DNA from: Lachnospiraceae bacterium
GTDB taxonomy: Bacteria; Bacillota_A; Clostridia; Lachnospirales; Lachnospiraceae
DNA length: 57,331 nucleotides
Assembly: GCA_009774465.1 (NCBI GenBank)
Contig: VSNT01000005.1
Location: forward strand, 1 to 57,331
Direction: 5' to 3'
Below are positions 16,426 through 24,673 of this stretch, piece after piece. A program made the position numbers and the translations under genes. Position 1 is the first letter of the stretch. The number at the start of each line of letters is the position of its first letter. The notes under the pieces were generated by a model. That model searched no databases. It was not told the DNA's origin and saw only the letters and a list, made by a program, of their open reading frames with translations.

Positions 16426-16797
16426 ACTTTTTACCTCCTGGATTTTCAGTTATAGAGTTCAGTTGTTATGTTTTATTATAATGAGAGAAGACTTAAAAGT
16501 CTTTATCTTATCTGTCTCCCTTTTTGCACTATCGGCTTTGCGTTTGTGTATTCTATACAAAAAATATATCAAATATGATTGCTGATAGTAATTTTTGACA
16601 ATTCAATATAAGGAAGTTGTGGTCAATATGCTTAAATCAAATAAATTTTGTCTTATTTTGTTATCAGTTTTTCCTTTTTTGTTTGCGTTGTTTGCATTTT
16701 TGTATTATGATAGTTTCAAAATAAGATGCAAAATTTATACAATTGGCTTATTAGACTTTTCCAGTAAGTGAAAGATAGCAGAAAGAGGTGGATAGCT
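16426..16797. promoter_or_regulatory. Divergent control region between locus A operon and its AraC regulator
   Basis: This 372-base AT-rich region has no credible gene. On the minus strand a perfect TATAAT (plus 16475-16480) lies 50 bases before the binding-protein start, but no good -35 is present at 17 bases, as expected for an activator-dependent promoter. The divergent AraC protein would be that activator. An AT-rich stretch with several TTTGC/TTGC words lies at 16680-16720. Confidence 0.5.
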
Positions 16798-17699
16798 GTG
16801 AATTATAAAAGTGTGCATTTAAATGAAGTATTAACTATAGATGATATTTTTTCAGTCCATTATTTTGAGTATAGGAGTGATTTTTCATTTCCGGGAGAAT
16901 CTCATGATTTCTGGGAATTTTTATGCGTGGATAAAGGCGAAGTAAATGTATTTGCAGATGAATTATTTCATTCTTTGAAAAAAGGAGATGTGATTTTTCA
17001 TAAACCCAACGAATTTCATGATGTGAAGTCTAATGGAATGATTGCCCCTAATCTGGTGGTAATTTCTTTTGCCTGTAATTCACCGGCTATGTCTTTTTTT
17101 GAAAAGAAGGTGCTGCAGATCAGCGAGCCGGAGAGAATTTTGCTTGCCCAGATCATTCAGGAAGCCAGGCATGTTTTTTCAGGGCGCTTGGATGATCCCT
17201 ATCAGGAGCAGCTGGTCCGTGCTGACAGTCCGCGTTTTGCAGGAGAACAATTGATTAAGATTTATCTGCAGCAGTTTTTAATCCAGATGATCCGCCATTA
17301 CATGGTTCATGCCGCGCCCCTGGCGCCTCCCCTTATAAAGTCTGTCAAGCAAAAGGCAGATGGAGTGTTGTTTTCACAGATACAGGAATTTATGGAAGTA
17401 CATATTAACGAAAATATTTCGATTGAACAGATCTGCCGAAGCAATTCCATAGGCCGCTCCCAGTTACAGAAACTCTTCCGTTCCAGAAGCGGCTATGGCG
17501 CAATTGAATACTTTTCGCGTATGAAGATAGATCTTGCCAAACAAATGATACGGGAACGTCATTATAATTTTACACAGATAGCAGATGCCCTTGGTTTTCT
17601 TCTATCCATTATTTTTCCCGCCAGTTTAAGCAGATAACAGGTATGACGCCCTCAGAGTATGCTTCTTCAATAAAAGCACTGTCCGATCAGCCGATATAA
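16798..17699 (+). pseudogene. AraC-family regulator with a frameshift in its C-terminal helix-turn-helix
   Basis: The start is GTG at 16798 behind AGAGGTGG; a GTG at 16768 is an alternative. A cupin sensor domain (FWEFLCVDKGEVNVFADE) is followed by an AraC DNA-binding domain beginning MEVHINENISIEQICRSNSI. The frame goes wrong at a TTTT run (17595-17598) and stops at 17637. Adding one T restores SSIHYFSRQFKQITGMTPSEY and runs to a natural stop at 17697-17699, the usual AraC ending. So a single base is missing, by mutation, slippage or sequencing error. It is divergent from ABC importer A and should be its activator if intact. Confidence 0.88.
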
Positions 17700-17704
17700 A
17701 TGGA

Positions 17705-18625
17705 TTATTCCCAAAGCTTCTGGGGATAACGTCCTTCATCTTTTAAGGCCTGGATTGCTTTGACCACAGTGGGTTTATCTTCTTTGTAAGTTACACCGTA
17801 CCAGCGGTCGCGGGATTTTAATACGGTAACCTCTGCTTTATTTTCCCGAATCAGTTCATCTACTACAAAGGGAAGGAAATATTCGCACTTAAGAGGATTT
17901 GCCGGCAGATTTTTCTTCAGAAAATCGGAAAATCTGTCATGGATTTCCGGCAGAATGCTTTGGGTAAAGCCCCACATATTCATAGAGACTACGGTATCTT
18001 CCGAAAGGGGCGTAAAGGTTTTTCCCTCATCTTCCGTGTAGGCAGGTCCGTCCGTATGCTTTTCAATGCGGACACGCTCTGTAATGGCGGTCAGTTTTCC
18101 GGCTTCATTTGTTTCACAGACGCCACGGGCAACATGGCCATTTTCAGTAAGTGTGTTTTTCAAAAGATAACCTACCATAGTAAACTGATATTTTTCATTA
18201 TCTTCATGGGCGGCAAGAAAATCATAGATCATTTGAAATGCCTGCTGTCCATAATAATCGTCTGCATTAATCACTGCAAAAGGCCCGTCAATAACAGAAA
18301 GGCAGGATAAGACTGCATGGGCTGTGCCCCAGGGTTTGGTTCTTCCTTCAGGGACTTCAAATCCTTCCGGCAGGTTGTTTATATCCTGAAATACATATTC
18401 TACCTGGATGCGCTTTTCCATCCGGTCTCCGATACAGGATCTGAAATCCGCTTCGTTTTCCTTTTTAATAATAAATATCACTTTTTCAAATCCTGCTTTT
18501 ACAGCATCATAGATGGAAAAATCCACAATAATATGCCCCTCAGCATCGATTGGATCAATCTGCTTTAATCCGCCATAGCGGCTTCCCATGCCTGCTGCCA
18601 TAATGACAAGTACTGGTTTTTTCAT
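17705..18625 (-). CDS. Sugar-1-phosphate nucleotidyltransferase-like protein
   Basis: This 306-residue protein has the NTP-transferase fold: N-terminal signature VLVIMAAGMGSRYGGLKQ (the G-x-G-x-R nucleotide loop), VINADDYYGQQAF with the metal-binding Asp, and a C-terminal part ending DRWYGVTYKEDKPTVVKAI. Such enzymes join a sugar 1-phosphate to a nucleotide. It lies 5 bases from the repaired end of the convergent AraC gene and next to NahK locus A, so making UDP-GlcNAc or UDP-GalNAc from the kinase product is an attractive inference. The sugar specificity cannot be read from the sequence. Confidence 0.82.
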   Translation of the reverse strand: MKKPVLVIMAAGMGSRYGGLKQIDPIDAEGHIIVDFSIYDAVKAGFEKVIFIIKKENEADFRSCIGDRMEKRIQVEYVFQDINNLPEGFEVPEGRTKPWGTAHAVLSCLSVIDGPFAVINADDYYGQQAFQMIYDFLAAHEDNEKYQFTMVGYLLKNTLTENGHVARGVCETNEAGKLTAITERVRIEKHTDGPAYTEDEGKTFTPLSEDTVVSMNMWGFTQSILPEIHDRFSDFLKKNLPANPLKCEYFLPFVVDELIRENKAEVTVLKSRDRWYGVTYKEDKPTVVKAIQALKDEGRYPQKLWE

Positions 18626-18845
18626 ATTCTTTGTTCCCTCCCTTGATAGTTATAACTTATATTTTAAGTATATATGTTTTTCCATTCCGGGACAATAGCA
18701 CGATAGACACTTTTTTTTATCAAAAAAGATAAGATGCTTATGATGAGAAATTCACATAAAATTACGCGCCAGCTTCATACGGAATTCATATCCATATGTT
18801 ACAATACTTTCATGCAGTAAAAATAGTTATGTTACGGAGGCATTC

Positions 18846-19502
18846 ATGCGGATTTTATTTTTAGAAGATGAACCTACGATACGCGAGGTTTTGACGGAAT
18901 ACATGAAAATGCAGAAATATGATGTGATTTGTGCCAAAGACGGAGAAGAGGCTCTTGCGCTTATCAAAGAGCAGGTGTTTGATCTGGCAGTGCTTGATAT
19001 TATGGTGCCTAAGGTAAGCGGTCTTGAAGTACTGGCTTACATTAAAAAACATAAGCCGATGATGGCTACCATCATGTTAACTGCGCTGGATGATGAAAAG
19101 ACGCAGGTGCAGGCATTTAATCTTTATGCGGACGATTATGTGATTAAGCCGGTGTCGCCTATTATTTTATTGAAAAGAATGGAAACAATTCTGCGGCGGG
19201 TAAAACAAAGCGGGAAAAAAGAGGAAAAAGGGCTGGTGATTCATGAAGAATCCTATCAGGCATTTTTTGACGGGGAGCCTTTAGATTTGACTTTGAGCGA
19301 ATTTCTACTTCTGCAGGTATTGGAAGGGGAGCCTAAGCGGGCTTTTACAAGGGAGCAGTTGATTTTACGGATTTTTAATGAGGATTATGTGGGCAATGAC
19401 AGAATCATAGACGCCCATGTGAAAAATCTTCGAAAAAAGCTTCCGGGAAATTATATCAAAACAGTGATAGGGATTGGTTATCAGTTTTGGGAGGAGCCAT
19501 AA
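18846..19502 (+). CDS. OmpR-family response regulator
   Basis: This 218-residue protein has a receiver domain with acidic pocket EDE (7-9), phosphoacceptor D51 in VLDIMVPK and the conserved lysine in DDYVIKPVSP. A winged helix follows (about 125-216, with LTLSEFLLLQVLEG and RIIDAHVKNLRKKLP). It heads a four-gene unit with a kinase, an ABC ATPase and an ABC-2 permease, the pattern of peptide-antibiotic sensing and export systems. RBS GGAGG is at good spacing. Confidence 0.93.
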   Translation: MRILFLEDEPTIREVLTEYMKMQKYDVICAKDGEEALALIKEQVFDLAVLDIMVPKVSGLEVLAYIKKHKPMMATIMLTALDDEKTQVQAFNLYADDYVIKPVSPIILLKRMETILRRVKQSGKKEEKGLVIHEESYQAFFDGEPLDLTLSEFLLLQVLEGEPKRAFTREQLILRIFNEDYVGNDRIIDAHVKNLRKKLPGNYIKTVIGIGYQFWEEP

Positions 19503-19505
19503 ATT

Positions 19506-21098
19506 ATGAAACTGGCAAAAAAAACATTTGTGTACAGTATGATACTTGCAGTGCTTATGGTCGCCTTTGTGGTGGGATATTTTGTTTTCATGCTGCCTTC
19601 TTTGTATGTGGATTATGTGATGAAGAGTAATTTAAAAAGCGTGGCGGAAGTGCAAAGAGGATATATGGAAAGCAGAAGCTATGAAAATTTGACGGTGAAA
19701 AATCCTTCTGCGGTTTTTTCTCTGGAAGTGCCGGATACAGGAAATGAAATTTACGCGGCGGGGAAATTTTTTAAGGTAACGATAGAAGTTCTGGATGAAG
19801 AACTGCAGGGAATGCTTGACTTTATAAGAGAGCAAATGAATAACGGGCAGAAAATGGGAGAAACGAAGCAGGCGGGGGAAGAACTTCAAAATGATGTATG
19901 GACAGATGGAATGGAAGTTCTGGAAAAGATAAAAGAAAAGTTTGCAGGCAGAGAGCTGTTTCATGAAGATGATCCCATTGCAGTGCGGATGGAATGGAAA
20001 GCAGATCAGGAGGTTTATCAGGGGGAATACGAGAAATTCCACATAATAGCGGACGATTTGCTTATCTATGAAGCAGGCATTTCAGACGGAAACTACAGCT
20101 ACACCACTTATACAGCTATGGCTCATGCCGACGGTGCTTATATTATTACCGTTTATCCAACGCTGACGCCTAAAATGGATGAAATTACGCCGGTGGTAAT
20201 GGGAAGCCTTCCAATGATTATCGCAGTGGTATTTCTATTGATTCTGGTGTCATCAAGATTCTTTTCCGGAAAGATTGTAGATCCCATGATCCGGCTGGCT
20301 GCATATGCGGAAAGTGCAAAGCTGGCGGAATACTCGCAAATCGAGCCATTCGAGACAAAAGGGGAAGATGAAATTGCAGCCCTTGGAAGGACAATTCAGG
20401 AGCTGTATGAAAAGCTTCGAAGCAGTTATCTGGAACTGGAGGAAAAAAATCATGAGCTGGAAGAGGAAAATATCCGGCAGGAGGTTTTCCTTCGGGCTTC
20501 CTCCCACCAGCTAAAGACACCTATTTCAGCAGCCATGCTTCTGGTGGAGGGGATGATGAATGAAATAGGCAAATATAAGAATGTAAAAGAATACCTTCCC
20601 CAGGTAAAAGAGCAGCTTTTGTCCATGAGAAAAATCGTGGAAGATATTTTATATCTGGATTATCATGCAAAAAACATGGAAAGAGAAAAGACAGATGCAG
20701 CACAGTTAGTACAGGAGATTGTAAAGACTTATGCGGTTCAGTTAGAAGACAGGGAGATTTCCGTTTATGAGTCAGGAGACGCAGTTATCTTATCGGACAG
20801 GGAAATGCTGAAAAAAATTATTGATAATCTATTTTCCAATGCGGCAGGATATACTCCTAGGGGAGAAAAAATTGAAATTGAAATAAATGAGAAGGAGCTT
20901 TCCATGAAAAACTATGGAATTGTAATAGACGAAGCTCTTCTTCCCAATATTTACCAGCCTTTTGTCAGCAGCAATGAATCAGGCAGGGGAAAAGGTCTGG
21001 GGCTGTATGTGGCAGCTTATTACAGCAGGCTCTTAGGATACAGAATAAAAATTGAAAATATGGAAAATGGAGTGTGGGCAAGGATTATTTTTTCATAA
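19506..21098 (+). CDS. Sensor histidine kinase with large extracytoplasmic domain
   Basis: This 530-residue kinase has membrane segments at about 9-30 and 236-256, enclosing a 200-residue external sensor. A HAMP-like region and coiled coil (about 258-325) precede the kinase core: H-box SSHQLKTPISAAM, NLFSNAAGYTP and G2 GRGKGLGLYVAAYY. It follows the regulator by 3 bases and overlaps the leader of the ATPase reading frame. A large sensor next to an ABC exporter suggests it detects an external compound, possibly a lantibiotic or cell-wall agent. The ligand is unknown. Confidence 0.92.
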   Translation: MKLAKKTFVYSMILAVLMVAFVVGYFVFMLPSLYVDYVMKSNLKSVAEVQRGYMESRSYENLTVKNPSAVFSLEVPDTGNEIYAAGKFFKVTIEVLDEELQGMLDFIREQMNNGQKMGETKQAGEELQNDVWTDGMEVLEKIKEKFAGRELFHEDDPIAVRMEWKADQEVYQGEYEKFHIIADDLLIYEAGISDGNYSYTTYTAMAHADGAYIITVYPTLTPKMDEITPVVMGSLPMIIAVVFLLILVSSRFFSGKIVDPMIRLAAYAESAKLAEYSQIEPFETKGEDEIAALGRTIQELYEKLRSSYLELEEKNHELEEENIRQEVFLRASSHQLKTPISAAMLLVEGMMNEIGKYKNVKEYLPQVKEQLLSMRKIVEDILYLDYHAKNMEREKTDAAQLVQEIVKTYAVQLEDREISVYESGDAVILSDREMLKKIIDNLFSNAAGYTPRGEKIEIEINEKELSMKNYGIVIDEALLPNIYQPFVSSNESGRGKGLGLYVAAYYSRLLGYRIKIENMENGVWARIIFS

Positions 21099-21121
21099 CG
21101 GGGAAAGGAATGGAGGAAAAA

Positions 21122-22003
21122 ATGTTATTAACGATTGAAGGAATGCAGGTAAGGTATGGAAAGCAGACAGCCCTAAAAATTACATCCCCTGTTACGTTTG
21201 AAAAAGGGGAGCGCATTGGCGTGATCGGTTCAAACGGGGCAGGAAAAAGCACGCTGGTAAAGGCGCTTTTAGGACTGGTGCCATATGAGGGAAGGGTGGC
21301 CACCCGGCTTAAGCCGGAACAGATGGCGGTACATATGCAGTTTAATGAATATGTATCCACCATGCCGGTAAGATGTATCATGGAAACCATATTAAATACA
21401 AAGATAAAAGAAGATAAAGAGCTGCAGGATTTGATTTCATTTTTTGATTTTGAACAATGTCTGCTGAAGAAATACAATGTCCTTTCAGGAGGACAGAAGC
21501 AGAAATTTACAATTATTATGGTTATGATGCAGAAGGCGGAGTTGACCTTTTATGATGAGGTGACTTCGGGACTGGATTTTGAAACCAGACAAAAGTTAAC
21601 GGAAAAGATGGTGGGATGGTATCGGGATAAGGAAGGTACTTTACTTGTGGTATCTCATTACTATGACGAGCTGGAGCAGCTTGCAGATAAGATTCTTGTG
21701 CTGGATCAGGGAAGCGTGGTGGCCTGTGGAAAAAAGGAAGAGCTGTTTCAAACTTATTGTGGACGGGTTATTTTTATCATGGATAATCATGAGGAAAACA
21801 GGAATTTGATGAATGGTTTTAAGTTGCTGAAAGCGCCGGAGCACTTACTTGCCATTGCAGCAGGTGATAAAGAAGAGGAAGAAAAAATTGTTTCAATCCT
21901 GATAGAAAATGATGTGAATTTTAAAAGAAGTAATTCAGATATTGAAATTATGTTTATGAATGCAAAGGAAAGATTTTACAAAAAAGCAGGGAGAAAAGAG
22001 TGA
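21122..22003 (+). CDS. ABC-2 exporter ATP-binding protein
   Basis: From the ATG at 21122 (GGAGG 6 bases upstream) the protein has 293 residues. It shows Walker A GSNGAGKS, signature LSGGQKQK and Walker B LTFYDEVTSGLD. The C-terminal 80 residues are an extra domain. The frame is open upstream within the kinase gene, but no RBS supports that. Its stop overlaps the permease start (GTGA). It energises the ABC-2 permease that follows. Confidence 0.93.
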   Translation: MLLTIEGMQVRYGKQTALKITSPVTFEKGERIGVIGSNGAGKSTLVKALLGLVPYEGRVATRLKPEQMAVHMQFNEYVSTMPVRCIMETILNTKIKEDKELQDLISFFDFEQCLLKKYNVLSGGQKQKFTIIMVMMQKAELTFYDEVTSGLDFETRQKLTEKMVGWYRDKEGTLLVVSHYYDELEQLADKILVLDQGSVVACGKKEELFQTYCGRVIFIMDNHEENRNLMNGFKLLKAPEHLLAIAAGDKEEEEKIVSILIENDVNFKRSNSDIEIMFMNAKERFYKKAGRKE

Positions 22004-22770
22004 AAATGAAAAATAAGTGCAGTTTCAAGATGGTGTTATATGAATTAAGAAATATAAACGGAAATTTTATGACGCATTTTTTCGGGATAGTATTCCCTAA
22101 TATTATGTGTCTGCTGCTTTCAAAAACAGTGGGAAGCCAGGTGCCGGATAATGTGCGGCAGGAAGTGCTTACTTCAATTACTCTGTCCATGTCCCTGGTA
22201 ATGCCTATGGCCATTATGCTTTTAGGATATGGGGCTTTGTATTCCCGTGAAGTGGAGAGAGGAATACCTTTAAGAATGCGGCTCTTTGGCTACAGCGAAA
22301 AAAGTGAAATAACAGCAAAGTTAATTGCACATTTGATTTTTCTCACAATAGCTTTTATCATATTCAGCCTTGTTCAGATCATTGCAATGGACATTCCAAA
22401 ACCTGCCTTTTCCTCGCTCATATGCCTGATTTTGTCCCTGTACCTGCTGGGAATTATTTTTCTGGTAATCGCCCATTCCTTTGCGCAGATTTTCAAAAAA
22501 TTCAGTATTACCTTTGGGGTAAGCATGTTTCTTTATTTTATGATTATGATGATAACGGGAATGATGGGGATAGAGACAGAGCAATTGCCGCAAACGCTGC
22601 AGAAAATAGCCGGAATGTTTCCAATGACCTATGTGAGCAATGATTTTGCCTCCTTCTGGCAGGGAGGAAACTATAATTTTATGCCTTATATTCAGTCGCT
22701 TTTATTTTTGGGGGCGATTGCAGGGATTTTGCTTTTGTACTCCATGCATAAAAACCGGAGAGTGATTTAA
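22000..22770 (+). CDS. ABC-2 type permease
   Basis: This 256-residue membrane protein has six predicted segments (first near residues 20-42, last near 230-248). The start is GTG at 22000, overlapping the ATPase stop by 4 bases; the ATG at 22006 is an alternative. Its layout fits ABC-2 exporters such as those for antibiotics, bacteriocins or lipids. It is the last gene of the two-component/exporter unit. Confidence 0.88.
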   Translation: MKMKNKCSFKMVLYELRNINGNFMTHFFGIVFPNIMCLLLSKTVGSQVPDNVRQEVLTSITLSMSLVMPMAIMLLGYGALYSREVERGIPLRMRLFGYSEKSEITAKLIAHLIFLTIAFIIFSLVQIIAMDIPKPAFSSLICLILSLYLLGIIFLVIAHSFAQIFKKFSITFGVSMFLYFMIMMITGMMGIETEQLPQTLQKIAGMFPMTYVSNDFASFWQGGNYNFMPYIQSLLFLGAIAGILLLYSMHKNRRVI

Positions 22771-22796
22771 AGGCAGAAACTAACTGCTGCATGAGT

Positions 22797-22824
22797 TCCG
22801 GCAGGAGAGAATTCTCCTGCCGGA
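22797..22824. terminator. Strong hairpin between convergent genes
   Basis: A perfect 12-bp stem pairs TCCGGCAGGAGA (22797-22808) with TCTCCTGCCGGA (22813-22824) over a GAAT loop, 26 bases after the permease stop and just past the stop of the minus-strand anti-sigma gene. There is no T run, so it may act as a weak bidirectional terminator or an mRNA end stabiliser. Confidence 0.6.
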
Positions 22825-22833
22825 TAAATGGCT

Positions 22834-24027
22834 TTATGCTTCATTTTCAGGATAAAGGGAAATGACAGTGACCTCTTCCCGTTCCCGCAACTGCCTGTAG
22901 ATTTCAGAGGAAACCTGTTTGTAAGCGTAAAACTCCCTGGCGCCGCTGTAGAAACTTATTTTATAAATCTTTTCATCGGATGTTATAAAATAATATGCCA
23001 TGCTCATGGAAGTGATATAGCCATCTTCAGCGATATAGTGGCAGAATACATTTGAAAAATCTTCATAAATTCCAGCTTGCTCTTTTAAGATTTCCCGGGC
23101 GGTCCGGTAAGTTTCAGTTATCTGTAACCGGGCCTGGGATTCCGTAACAGGCGGTGAATCCATCAGGGAAGCAACATTTCTCTGGAAGGACATGACGGTG
23201 CCGTCTATGGTGCTGATGGAAAAATAGTAATAACAATTACTTTGAATATCGTAGGTGACATGGTAGGTGGGAATGTCAAAGCTGTCCTTATCCAGATAAA
23301 TGGTTTCCTCCATCCCGTCTGTGGAGATTCCGAAAAGAGAATCTATCCATTTTTGTGCGATAGATGCGGCTTCTGCTTCACTGATACTGTTTTGCTGTTT
23401 TTCTATCTGGGCCTTTATTTCTTCCTGCTCTTTTTCCTGCATGGCAATTTCTGACTGAACCTGCGGATCAAGTGTGAGACTGTAATCCCTTTTGTAATTA
23501 AAATCTATGATTTGTAAAAGCTCCTCATCGGTAAGGTTCCGGTCAGGTAAATAAAAGCAGCCGGTGCTTTTTTCATAACAAAGAACATTTTCCGGAATTT
23601 CTGTATCTGCTTCTAAAAGAAGAAGCTGGCCTTCCGGGAATGTGCCATTTTGATAGGATTTAAAAAGCTCGGCCATCCGTTCCTTTTCCTGAATGGAATA
23701 GTCTCTTGAAAAACTGTCAACATTTACAGCCTGTGACGAGAGCATGGTGAGAGTAGATTCCATTTCTTCCCGGGGAATACTTTCCATCCGTTGTTTTACC
23801 AGATAACGGATGCCGGCCTGTACGGGGATGCTGACAGCGCCGATGACCAGAAGAATGGCGGCTGCACTTAAAAGCATTTTTGCTCTGTATTTTTTCTTAT
23901 ATTTATATTGATAATTTTCCTCTATGGTCTGCCGGCATAAATTTTTGATCAGTCTTTTCTGCATATCTTCGGGAATATTAATTTGCTCCATTGTGTTTTT
24001 CAGATTGGTTTCGTTCATTATTTTCAA
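22834..24027 (-). CDS. Membrane-anchored anti-sigma factor (predicted)
   Basis: This 397-residue protein has a cytoplasmic N-terminus (about 1-48, where sigma binding would occur), one membrane segment (about 51-72, LLSAAAILLVIGAVSIPVQAG) and a large external domain of about 320 residues with a Glu/Gln-rich coiled coil near 195-220. The start is TTG at 24027, set by GGAGG 7 bases upstream, and overlaps the sigma gene by 50 bases, so the two are translationally coupled. Gene order and topology fit an ECF anti-sigma factor. The external domain is unfamiliar and could be the stress sensor. Confidence 0.78.
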   Translation of the reverse strand: MKIMNETNLKNTMEQINIPEDMQKRLIKNLCRQTIEENYQYKYKKKYRAKMLLSAAAILLVIGAVSIPVQAGIRYLVKQRMESIPREEMESTLTMLSSQAVNVDSFSRDYSIQEKERMAELFKSYQNGTFPEGQLLLLEADTEIPENVLCYEKSTGCFYLPDRNLTDEELLQIIDFNYKRDYSLTLDPQVQSEIAMQEKEQEEIKAQIEKQQNSISEAEAASIAQKWIDSLFGISTDGMEETIYLDKDSFDIPTYHVTYDIQSNCYYYFSISTIDGTVMSFQRNVASLMDSPPVTESQARLQITETYRTAREILKEQAGIYEDFSNVFCHYIAEDGYITSMSMAYYFITSDEKIYKISFYSGAREFYAYKQVSSEIYRQLREREEVTVISLYPENEA

Positions 24028-24484
24028 TCTTTGCCTCCTTCCATGCTGTGCGTAAGGACATTCTGCCCCGCTGCAGCCTTTTTTTCACTGCGCTTTCACT
24101 TACTTTCAAAATACCTGCAATTTCCTTTATGCTGTAGCCATCCACATAGTGAAGATAGATCACGATTTTCAGCTTTGGAGGAAGTCCCAGCAGTTCAATG
24201 AAAGTTTCTGTCTGTTCCGGAGCAGCAAGCCGGTGTGACAGGTCGTCAATAGCTATTTTTGGATGTCTTGCCTGAAAGCGCAGCATGTCCCGGCAGATAT
24301 TGGTCGCCACCCGTATCAGCCATGCCTTTTCGTGCTCCGAGCTTTTAAATTCCGGCCTTTTTTCAAGATATCGGCAGAAGGTATCCTGAACAGCGTCCTG
24401 CGTATCCTGCTCATTACACAACATTACAATGCATATTTTATAAAGCATGTTACTGTGTTTTAGTACCGCCTTTTCTATGTTCAT
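23978..24484 (-). CDS. ECF-family RNA polymerase sigma factor
   Basis: This 168-residue protein has sigma region 2 (about 12-72: YKICIVMLCNEQDTQDAVQD, then EKAWLIRVATNICRDMLR) and region 4 (about 100-155: LGLPPKLKIVIYLHYVDGYS, then IKEIAGILKVSESAVKKRLQ). It lacks regions 1 and 3, as in ECF sigma factors. ATG follows AAGGAG. It is co-expressed with the overlapping membrane anti-sigma gene and probably controls an envelope-stress regulon. Confidence 0.94.
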   Translation of the reverse strand: MNIEKAVLKHSNMLYKICIVMLCNEQDTQDAVQDTFCRYLEKRPEFKSSEHEKAWLIRVATNICRDMLRFQARHPKIAIDDLSHRLAAPEQTETFIELLGLPPKLKIVIYLHYVDGYSIKEIAGILKVSESAVKKRLQRGRMSLRTAWKEAKIENNERNQSEKHNGAN

Positions 24485-24503
24485 ATGAATTCTCCTTTTA
24501 TCA

Positions 24504-24532
24504 TAAACGTATCAGGTTAAGATAAGGTGACA
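24504..24532 (-). promoter_or_regulatory. Candidate ECF autoregulatory promoter
   Basis: On the minus strand TGTCACC (plus 24526-24532) and CGTTTA (plus 24504-24509) are 16 bases apart, 20 bases before the sigma start. This resembles ECF promoters with an -AAC/ACC- type -35 and a CGT -10. It is suggestive only. Confidence 0.4.
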
Positions 24533-24549
24533 TGAAGTGCAGAAATTCT

Positions 24550-24577
24550 TTGCTTTTTTGTATAATTATATTATAAT
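24550..24577 (+). promoter_or_regulatory. Sigma-A promoter upstream of the CofE-like gene
   Basis: TTGCTT (24550-24555) and TATAAT (24572-24577) are separated by 16 bases. The transcript would carry an untranslated leader of about 90 bases before the ATG at 24674. Confidence 0.65.
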
Positions 24578-24673
24578 AGAAAAGGTGGTGTCAGTGCTTA
24601 TGTTTATAACAGACGTGAATTTGGACATTCATTCATAATGTGACTAAATGAGGAAGTTTGAAAGGAAGCAGAA

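Noticed and set aside
16178..16585. 135-residue plus-strand frame opposite the binding-protein gene
   Set aside because: It is antisense to a strongly coding gene and runs into the divergent control region with no family resemblance.
22797..22824. Perfect palindrome as an attachment site or mobile-element end
   Set aside because: Its position between convergent genes and GAAT loop fit a terminator-type hairpin, and no integrase or transposase is nearby.
24600..24638. 12-codon upstream ORF (MFITDVNLDIHS) in the leader of the CofE-like gene
   Set aside because: Only a weak AAGGTGG site precedes it and no terminator or competing hairpins follow, so a regulatory role is unsupported.
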